Shown one piece after another: positions 1-6,177 of a stretch of DNA of 7,543 nucleotides. The notes below the pieces were generated by a model. That model saw only the letters and a list, made by a program, of their open reading frames with translations. It had not been told where the DNA came from and did not search any database. How positions within the stretch are numbered: the stretch's first letter is position 1; every line of letters starts with the position of its first letter. The stretch is from an uncultured Acidobacteriota bacterium (GTDB lineage: Bacteria; Acidobacteriota; Thermoanaerobaculia; Gp7-AA8): contig CAMPKJ010000239.1 of the NCBI GenBank assembly GCA_946887105.1, positions 1 through 7,543 of the forward strand, written 5' to 3'. Both the position numbers and the translations under genes were made by a program.

Positions 1-15
1 GTTGCGACTTTGAGA

Positions 16-1071
<1,056 letters not shown>

Positions 1072-1101
1072 TTGTGGCGATGTTAACCGGTTGCCGCCTC
1101 T

Positions 1102-1863
1102 TTACAAGGGTAGATGGGCAAGCGCTGAAAGCCATCCGCCCAGGACTTCTCCGATCACGACCGCGACGACGTCGACGTACAGGATGCCGGTCGCGGCCAT
1201 CGTCGAGCGGATCTTCACCGTGCCCCACACCATCGGATAGAGCGCAAGCGGCCCGAGCAAGCCCCAGCCGGCGCGCATCCAGAAGAAGATGTCCCGGATC
1301 ACCGGCGGCGGCCAGGCCACCGCGATGACGACGATCACCAGCGCGATCTTGGCGATGGCCGCGACCAGTGTGGCGATGGTGAGCCGTTTCAGCGGATCGA
1401 TGGGCATCCCGCGCACGACCAGGTACCAGTGGCCGAGCAGCATGGCCAGATTCACGCTGCCGAGGAGCGCGATCGACGCGAGCGCGCCGGCGATGCTCCA
1501 CGCGATGTGCGCAGGCCGCACAGCGGCGTGGTATGCGGCGACGGCGGCGATGAGATATGCAACGCCGAGGAGTGTGGCGGAGGCGCGAAAGATCAGGCGC
1601 TTCGGATAGCGGAGCACGAACAGTGTGAGCGCGGAGAGCGCGACGATGGCGACGCCGGCGTATGCGAGATCGCGGCGTGATCCCATCGCGTGCGCGATCG
1701 CGGCGCAGAGCGCGAGCGCGCCGCCGATGAGCAGGATCAGGCGATAGAACTTCACGCCGGCATTGCGGCGGCCGACCAGGGGGAGGAAGAGGTAGAGGCC
1801 CGCGGCGGTGTCGAGGAGGAAGAGGGCGAGCAGCATTCGCGCCGCGCATGCTAGCGCATGCAT
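1102..1863 (-). CDS. Polytopic membrane protein of unknown function
   Basis: I do not recognise this 253-residue protein. It is very hydrophobic, with about eight candidate transmembrane segments near residues 9-30, 41-60, 66-84, 91-111, 120-150, 162-184, 192-216 and 222-246. Short basic loops (GRRN at 31-34, RYPKR at 85-89, DPLKR at 156-160) would be cytoplasmic by the positive-inside rule. A polar cluster GHWYLVVRG (144-152) inside or beside the fifth segment is the best candidate for a functional site, with His145 possibly binding a ligand or cofactor; that is a guess. It does not resemble an ABC permease: I see no EAA loop. The ATG at 1863 lies two bases beyond a palindromic repeat. An internal ATG at codon 10 is an alternative start, and neither has a strong Shine-Dalgarno. 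The gene ends 30 bases before the ABC ATPase, so the two are probably co-transcribed, which does not prove they work together. Confidence 0.8.
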   Translation of the reverse strand: MHALACAARMLLALFLLDTAAGLYLFLPLVGRRNAGVKFYRLILLIGGALALCAAIAHAMGSRRDLAYAGVAIVALSALTLFVLRYPKRLIFRASATLLGVAYLIAAVAAYHAAVRPAHIAWSIAGALASIALLGSVNLAMLLGHWYLVVRGMPIDPLKRLTIATLVAAIAKIALVIVVIAVAWPPPVIRDIFFWMRAGWGLLGPLALYPMVWGTVKIRSTMAATGILYVDVVAVVIGEVLGGWLSALAHLPL

Positions 1864-1865
1864 CT

Positions 1866-1968
1866 GTCATCCCGAGCGTGAGTCGAGGGACCCGGGCGGC
1901 GGCCGGCGCGAGGCTCGTTCATCGCACCACCCGCACGTCCGGGTCCCTCGACTGACGCTCGGGATGAC
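1866..1968. repeat. Palindromic intergenic element, 30-bp arms
   Basis: The arms at 1866-1895 and 1939-1968 are reverse complements over 30 bases with one mismatch, around a 43-base loop. The outer sequence begins GTCATCCCGAGCGTGAGTCG. It fills almost the whole 113-base gap between the deacetylase stop (1977-1979) and the start of the membrane protein gene (1863). From memory, dispersed palindromes beginning with similar GTCATCCCGAGCG-like sequence occur in many bacterial genomes; I cannot confirm membership here. The transcript could fold into a long hairpin that might terminate, attenuate or protect mRNA. There is no T-run after the stem on the minus strand, so a classical intrinsic terminator is not supported. 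Confidence 0.85.
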
Positions 1969-1976
1969 GAGAGGGC

Positions 1977-2906
1977 TCAGTTCACGACGCTACTCGCGCG
2001 CACGAGCCGGAATCCCCGCTCCCGCAACGCCGGCAATTCATCGGCGAGCACGCGCAGCGTGACCGGATACGGATGTCCGATGCCGATCGCCACGCCGCGT
2101 TTCTCGGCGGCGGCGGCGAGCTCCGCGAGCTGCTTGCGCACGGCGCGCTCCGTCGCCACGTCGTCGAGGAAAACGTTGCGCGTGGCCGTGCGCACCTTCA
2201 TCTCGCGGGCGACGGTCGCCGCGACGGACGATCCGCCGGTGCGCGAGTCGATGAAGTACATGCCGTCCGGCATCGCGCCGATCACGCTGGTCATCACGCG
2301 GCGATCGGCGGTGGCGAGCGATCCCATGTGATTGTTCACGCCGCGCGCATGCGGCACCGCCTCGATGTTGCGGCGCGTGGTGGTGGCGATCTCGTCATCG
2401 GTCATCGACGCGAGAATCGCGTTCTGGCCGGGCGTCTCGCGTCCGCGCGGCTGCATCGGCAAATGGCAGAGCACTTCGAATCCGCGCGCGTGCAGCCGTT
2501 GCGCGAACTCCTCGGCACGCGTTCCGTTCGGCAGGATGGCCACGTTGATGTTGGGATCGAGGGCCATGACGCGATCGAGCGGCTGTCCGTCGAAGCCGAG
2601 GTCGTCGATGATCAGCACGATGTCGCCGCCGTTGCCGTTGCCTTCTGAAGCGGCGGTGGTCCTGGCGGCAGCGCGTTTCCTGCGCGTCACGCGCGGCAGC
2701 GGCGGTTCGGGTGCGGCGGCAGGAGCAGGCGCGACCCTGGCGACCGGCAGCGTCGCGGCGCGCACTTCCTGCACGGTTTCCTTAGGCGTGATGCCGTCGT
2801 TCAGCCACTGCCACAAAAAGAAGATGGCCATTCCGACGAGCGGAATGGCCATCAGGATCAACAGTGTCTGAAAGGAACTGCGCGCTTCATCCCCTCGCTC
2901 TCTCAT
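1977..2906 (-). CDS. Divergent polysaccharide deacetylase family protein (YibQ-like)
   Basis: This 309-residue protein is probably membrane-anchored and periplasmic. Residues 13-34 form one transmembrane segment after a short charged N-terminus. A Pro/Ala-rich linker (about 50-92) follows, then the catalytic-fold domain from about 95 to the end. Family motifs are IIDDLGFD (99-106, Asp101/Asp102), AILPNGT (123-129), HLPMQP (148-153), GVNNHMGS (189-196), FIDSRT (218-223), RNVFLDD (243-249) and GIGHPYP (275-281). These match the divergent polysaccharide deacetylase family typified by E. coli YibQ, whose substrate is not firmly established; the fold is that of sugar deacetylases. In many bacteria the gene follows envC and/or an S41 peptidase gene, as here, suggesting a peptidoglycan or envelope role. 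The ATG is 19 bases after the S41 stop, so the genes are probably co-transcribed, but there is no clear Shine-Dalgarno. A perfect hairpin lies within the transmembrane-segment codons. Confidence 0.92.
   Translation of the reverse strand: MRERGDEARSSFQTLLILMAIPLVGMAIFFLWQWLNDGITPKETVQEVRAATLPVARVAPAPAAAPEPPLPRVTRRKRAAARTTAASEGNGNGGDIVLIIDDLGFDGQPLDRVMALDPNINVAILPNGTRAEEFAQRLHARGFEVLCHLPMQPRGRETPGQNAILASMTDDEIATTTRRNIEAVPHARGVNNHMGSLATADRRVMTSVIGAMPDGMYFIDSRTGGSSVAATVAREMKVRTATRNVFLDDVATERAVRKQLAELAAAAEKRGVAIGIGHPYPVTLRVLADELPALRERGFRLVRASSVVN
2823..2853. repeat. Perfect 13-bp inverted repeat inside the deacetylase coding sequence
   Basis: GATGGCCATTCCG (2823-2835) and CGGAATGGCCATC (2841-2853) are exact reverse complements separated by five bases. 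They lie in codons of the transmembrane segment, encoding MAIPLVGMAI, about 55-85 bases after the start codon. The symmetry partly reflects a repeated Met-Ala-Ile peptide, but the arms pair exactly. The mRNA could form a stable stem just downstream of initiation. A role in slowing translation while the membrane segment emerges is only a possibility. Confidence 0.7.
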
Positions 2907-2925
2907 GCGCGAGGAAATTGTAACG

Positions 2926-4125
2926 CTAAGCGGCCTTCTTCTCCGCCACCGCGGCGGCCGGCGGCTGTGCGCCGAACAGCTGCAGCGCCTTGTTCAGGAT
3001 CAGGTCGTCTTTCGGCGCCGGCTTTCCTTTCGGCTGCTCTTCTTCGAGCGCCTGGGAGGAGAGGTCGACCACCACGTCCGGCTTCACGCCCGCATCGCCG
3101 ATGGCCTTGTGATCGGGCGTGGTGTAGTGACCGATGGTCATCTGCACGCCACCGCCGCTCGGCAGCGGGATGAACTTCTGCACGATGGCCTTGCCGTACG
3201 TCGTCAGTCCGACCACCTTGCCACGGCCGTTTCCGCGAATCGCCGACGCAAAGACCTCGGCACCCGCGGCCGTCGACGGATCGGTGAGCACCTGCAGCTC
3301 GCCGTCATATGACGTGTTCCGATCCGCCTGCCACTGCTTCGCCTCGACCTTGCGTCCTTCGAGCGAGGTGATGAGGCCGCTGGTGAGCAGCTCATCCGCG
3401 GCAGCAATGGCCTGTTCGACCGAGCCGCCGGCGTTGCCGCGAAGGTCGACGATCAGCTTGCGGACATTCTTCTCGCGGATCGACTCGAGCGCGGCGCGGA
3501 ACTGCTGCGCCGTCCCTTCTTCGAACCAGGGGATCTTCACGTAGGCGATGCCGGAGATCGTGTCGTTGCTGAGCGTGACGGGGCGGAACGACTTCGGCTC
3601 CACCGTCACTTCCTCGCGCTGGGTCTCGCCGCCGCGCAGGACCTGCAGCTTCACCGGCCGCTGCTGGTTGAGCGCGGCGCGGATCTGCCAGGAGTTCATG
3701 GTCTGCGTCGGCTGGCCGTCGACCTTCTCGATGAAGTCGCCGGCGCTGAGTCCGGCGGTCTCCGCGGGCGAGCCCTCGACCGGCGCGACCACGAACGCGT
3801 AACCGTAGCGCTTGGTGACGATCACGCCGAGGCCGTTGTCCTCGACGTCGGTGAACTTCTTGTAGGCCGCCATCTGCGCCGGCGGAACGTAATAGCTGAA
3901 CTCGTCGATCGCGTCGGTGACGCCCGCGAAGGCGCCGTCCATGAGCTTGTCGGATGCGACCTGATCGACGTAGTTCGTACGGACGAGGTCGAGCACTTCC
4001 GAGAAGATGCTCAGGTAGCGATAGACGTTGCTCTTCTGCGTGGTCTGGCCGAAGAGTGCTCCGGTGAGGAGCGTGAGCAGCAGCACCACGGACAAAGTCA
4101 AAAATGCGATTTTCTTTTTCGTCAT
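2926..4125 (-). CDS. S41 (CtpA-like) PDZ peptidase homologue lacking the catalytic serine
   Basis: This 399-residue protein is of the carboxy-terminal processing protease family. A signal peptide or N-terminal anchor covers residues 6-26 after MTKKK. An N-terminal helical region carries a DEFSYYVPP segment (74-82), a PDZ domain spans about 95-180, and the S41 core about 185-355 includes VDLRGNAGG (226-234). A charged, Ala/Pro-rich tail follows. The nucleophile region reads STAAGAE (284-290), where active enzymes have a (G/S)-(S/T)-A-S-A-S-E type motif. This puts Ala287 at the catalytic serine, and I confirmed it by reading the codons. The general-base lysine is kept in YGKAIVQ (Lys312). The protein may be proteolytically dead, a PDZ scaffold, or a divergent subgroup. 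I chose the ATG at 4125 because it starts the signal sequence and has AAGG ten bases upstream. An in-frame start at 4278 would run back into envC. envC ends 13 bases upstream and the deacetylase starts 19 bases downstream. Confidence 0.92.
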   Translation of the reverse strand: MTKKKIAFLTLSVVLLLTLLTGALFGQTTQKSNVYRYLSIFSEVLDLVRTNYVDQVASDKLMDGAFAGVTDAIDEFSYYVPPAQMAAYKKFTDVEDNGLGVIVTKRYGYAFVVAPVEGSPAETAGLSAGDFIEKVDGQPTQTMNSWQIRAALNQQRPVKLQVLRGGETQREEVTVEPKSFRPVTLSNDTISGIAYVKIPWFEEGTAQQFRAALESIREKNVRKLIVDLRGNAGGSVEQAIAAADELLTSGLITSLEGRKVEAKQWQADRNTSYDGELQVLTDPSTAAGAEVFASAIRGNGRGKVVGLTTYGKAIVQKFIPLPSGGGVQMTIGHYTTPDHKAIGDAGVKPDVVVDLSSQALEEEQPKGKPAPKDDLILNKALQLFGAQPPAAAVAEKKAA

Positions 4126-4138
4126 GAGTTCACTGCCT

Positions 4139-5257
4139 TCAACGCAGCCACTTCTGTGGATCTTCTGGATGATTGTCGGAGCGGATCTCGAAGTACAGGT
4201 ACCCGCTGGCGGCATCCTCGCTCTCGCCCACTCCTGCAATCGTCTGGCCGTTGGCGATCCTGTCGCCGACCGCCACACCCGATTGTTTCAGGTTGCCGTA
4301 GAGGGAGAAGACGCGATTGCCGTGGTCGAGGATGATCAAGTTTCCGTACCCTTTGAACCACTGTGAAAAAAGAACTGTTCCCTGGAAGACGGCCCGCACC
4401 TGCGTGCCGGGAGCAGCCTCGATCTTGAGGCCGTTGTTGACCGTATAGGTTGCAAACTTCGGGTTACGTTGGCGTCCGAAGCGTTCGATGATCTCCCCTT
4501 CGACGGGCCACGCCAGGGCGCCCTGCACGGAGCGGATGTCGGTCACCGGCGGCATTCCGCTCTTCTGCGTCGAGAGCGTATCGACCAGGCGCTGCAGCCG
4601 CCGCGCCTTTTCTTCCAGCGCCGCGAGCTGCTGTGCCGCACCGCTCTCTTCCGTGCGCAGGCGCGCCAGCACGGCCTGCTTCTGCGCCACCGCCGCGATC
4701 ACGGCCCGGCGCCGCTGGTCGACGACCAGGCGCGTGCGCCGCAGTTTCTCGCGGCGATCCACGAGCTGGACCTGCTGCGCGGCAAGCTGCCGCTGCGCGG
4801 CCTGAAAACGCGTCACCAGCCGCGAGTCGCGCGAGACGAGGTAGCTGAGCATCGACATGGCCTCGATCGGATTGCGATTGCCTTCGAGCGCGAGCAGCAT
4901 GCGCAGGTAGCTCAGCCCGCCGAGGCGATAGAGCGCGACCAGGCGCTTGCGGAGATCGCGCTTCTGCTGCGCGATGCGCGGCACGAGCGCGCCGATCTGC
5001 AACTCGATCGCGCGCCGGTCGTTCTCGAGCGTCGTCTCCGCCGCGGCAGCGAGCTCGAGCTCGCGCGTGCTGATGCCGAGATCGAGATCCGCTTCCTCCA
5101 GCTCGCGCGCGGCGGATTGCGCCTGCTTGCGCACCTGCTCGAGGCGCACGCGCAGGCGGGTGATGTCGGTGCGGATGCGCTCGAGATCGGTGGGGCGTTG
5201 CGCGTGGGCAGGGAAAAGAAGAAGACAAATCGCGAGAGTGACGAAGGCACCCCTCAT
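4139..5257 (-). CDS. envC: EnvC-like murein hydrolase activator (degenerate LytM/M23)
   Basis: EnvC-type proteins activate cell-wall amidases during daughter-cell separation and are themselves catalytically inactive. From the ATG at 5257 the protein has 372 residues: a signal peptide (1-19, cleavage after AHA), long coiled-coil segments at about 22-105 and 145-232, and a C-terminal LytM domain at about 250-370. Active M23 enzymes have HxxxD and HxH zinc ligands. Here the first motif reads NNGLK (274-278) and the later ones read SLYGNL (318-323) and YLYFEIR (353-359), so the ligands are absent, as in E. coli EnvC. The start is uncertain. The ATG at 5257 gives a clean signal peptide but lies inside a palindromic repeat, with AAGG 12 bases upstream. 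An in-frame ATG at 5365 overlaps the rnc stop as ATGA and would add 36 repeat-encoded residues ending in RRCRRR. The S41 gene follows after 13 bases, a common envelope-gene arrangement. Confidence 0.92.
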   Translation of the reverse strand: MRGAFVTLAICLLLFPAHAQRPTDLERIRTDITRLRVRLEQVRKQAQSAARELEEADLDLGISTRELELAAAAETTLENDRRAIELQIGALVPRIAQQKRDLRKRLVALYRLGGLSYLRMLLALEGNRNPIEAMSMLSYLVSRDSRLVTRFQAAQRQLAAQQVQLVDRREKLRRTRLVVDQRRRAVIAAVAQKQAVLARLRTEESGAAQQLAALEEKARRLQRLVDTLSTQKSGMPPVTDIRSVQGALAWPVEGEIIERFGRQRNPKFATYTVNNGLKIEAAPGTQVRAVFQGTVLFSQWFKGYGNLIILDHGNRVFSLYGNLKQSGVAVGDRIANGQTIAGVGESEDAASGYLYFEIRSDNHPEDPQKWLR

Positions 5258-5359
5258 CCGCCTGCGGCACCTTCTCCCCTCTGCGGAGGGGAGAAGGCTA
5301 CCCAAGGTTCTGCCTTCTCCCCTCGTGAGGGGAGAAGGTGCCGCAGGCGGATGAGGGGT
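5249..5359. repeat. Nested palindromic element between rnc and envC, 33-bp perfect arms
   Basis: The outer arms 5249-5281 and 5327-5359 are perfect reverse complements over 33 bases. Inside, 5286-5298 pairs with 5312-5324 over 13 bases. Each outer arm can also pair with its inner neighbour as a local 12-bp hairpin: 5270-5281 with 5286-5297, and 5313-5324 with 5327-5338. Either one long cruciform or two side-by-side hairpins is therefore possible. The motif CCTTCTCCCCTC and its complement appear four times in total. The element fills the rnc-envC junction, starting two bases after the rnc stop codon and containing the ATG at 5257. Similar CCGCCTGCGGCACCTTCTCC-type repeats are, from memory, scattered in other GC-rich genomes. 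Confidence 0.9.
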
Positions 5360-5361
5360 TG

Positions 5362-6138
5362 TCATGGTCCGTAACGATCGCCAAACTCGCTCAACGCCTG
5401 CCGCGCGGCCTGCTGCTGCGCTTCTTTCTTCGACGAGCCCTCGCCTTTCGCGATCAGGCTGCCGACCTTCACCTCGACGATGAAGGTCTTGTCGTGATCG
5501 GGACCGACTTCGCCGATGACGCTGTACTCGGGGAGCGAAAGACCCTTGCCCTGCGCGAGCTCCTGCAGCGCGGTCTTGTAATCCTGGAAGAGCAGGTCCT
5601 GATGATCGATGCGCTCGATGTCGGGACGGAAGGCGCGCTCGATGAGCTGGCGCGCGGGCTCGATGCCGCCGTCGAGGTAGACGCCGGCGATCATGGCCTC
5701 GAAGAGATTCGCGAGCAGCGAGTCCTTCTTTCGTCCGCCGGTCTTCTCTTCTCCGACGCCGAGGAGGATCACCTCGCCCATGCCGTAATGGCGCGCCTTC
5801 GCGGCCAGGCTGGGCGCGCTGACGAGGAACGCCTTCATCTTCGACAGCGCACCTTCGTCGAGCTTAGGGAAGTGGCGGAAGAGCATGTCGCCGACGACGA
5901 AGCCGAGCACCGAGTCGCCGAGAAACTCGAAGGTTTCGTTGTGCCGCACGTCGAGGTCCTTCGCCTCGTGCGAATACGACTTGTGCGTCAGCGCGCGGCG
6001 CAGGAGATCGCGTTCGATGAACGTGTAGCCGATCCGCTGCTCGAACTCGGAGACGTTTTCGTCCAAGGTCTTGAGTATACGAGTTCCTCGGAGTGCCTCG
6101 GGCTTCCTCGGAGTGCCTCGGAGGAGGAACCGAGACAT
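5362..6138 (-). CDS. rnc: Ribonuclease III
   Basis: RNase III cleaves double-stranded RNA in rRNA maturation and mRNA turnover and acts as a cytoplasmic dimer. Numbering from the ATG at 6138 (258 residues), the catalytic domain covers about 30-160 with the signature NETFEFLGDSVL (67-78). Glu68, Glu71 and Asp75 match E. coli Glu38, Glu41 and Asp45. Glu147 matches Glu117, but Asn144 sits where E. coli has Asp114; the spacing from Asp75 (69 residues) is identical. A dsRNA-binding domain spans about 185-252, with GSSKKEAQQQAARQAL near the end. The start is uncertain. The ATG at 6138 has a GGAG eight bases upstream, but both lie in a decamer repeat, and residues 1-20 are repeat-encoded. A TTG at 6066 would give 234 residues, closer to the usual 220-240, but has no good Shine-Dalgarno. 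The stop overlaps an in-frame upstream ATG of envC. The enzyme identity is secure. Confidence 0.95.
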   Translation of the reverse strand: MSRFLLRGTPRKPEALRGTRILKTLDENVSEFEQRIGYTFIERDLLRRALTHKSYSHEAKDLDVRHNETFEFLGDSVLGFVVGDMLFRHFPKLDEGALSKMKAFLVSAPSLAAKARHYGMGEVILLGVGEEKTGGRKKDSLLANLFEAMIAGVYLDGGIEPARQLIERAFRPDIERIDHQDLLFQDYKTALQELAQGKGLSLPEYSVIGEVGPDHDKTFIVEVKVGSLIAKGEGSSKKEAQQQAARQALSEFGDRYGP

Positions 6139-6177
6139 CCGAGGAACTCCGAGGAACGCCGAGGAACCGAGGAACTC
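6081..6177. repeat. Inverted arrays of a decamer (GAGTTCCTCG) between the VWA gene and rnc
   Basis: Four consecutive 10-base units occupy 6081-6120: GAGTTCCTCG, GAGTGCCTCG, GGCTTCCTCG and GAGTGCCTCG. After a 19-base spacer, the reverse-complement units follow at 6140-6149, 6150-6159, 6160-6167 (short, 8 bases) and 6168-6177. The whole is a large imperfect palindrome built from a short tandem repeat. It overlaps the stop codon of the VWA gene (6176-6178) and contains the ATG at 6138 for rnc. If the TTG at 6066 is the true rnc start, the element lies entirely in the gap. Units vary at one to three positions, as expected for an older or imperfectly copied repeat. Confidence 0.88.
6147..6150 (-). 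promoter_or_regulatory. Possible Shine-Dalgarno (GGAG) for rnc, inside the decamer repeat
   Basis: On the minus strand GGAG stands eight bases before the ATG at 6138, a workable spacing. It is part of the repeated decamer and so recurs by chance of the repeat, which weakens it as evidence. It is the only visible reason to prefer 6138 over the TTG at 6066. Confidence 0.35.

Noticed and set aside
1085..1092. AACCGGTT palindrome upstream of the ABC ATPase as an operator
   Set aside because: Eight self-complementary bases are expected often by chance, and no regulator or second copy supports it.
1866..1968. The palindrome as an intrinsic terminator
   Set aside because: The stem is strong, but the loop is 43 bases and no T-run follows on the transcribed strand.
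4126..4278. A longer S41 peptidase start at 4278
   Set aside because: It would overlap the LytM-domain codons of envC in another frame and put 51 unrelated residues before a clear signal sequence. The ATG at 4125 has AAGG at good spacing.
4469..5374. A 301-codon plus-strand frame antisense to envC
   Set aside because: It mirrors envC codon structure and contains translated repeat sequence. The EnvC protein on the other strand has clear family motifs.
6081..6177. The decamer array as a CRISPR array
   Set aside because: The units are 10 bases and contiguous without unique spacers, and they are inverted half-way. No cas gene is present.
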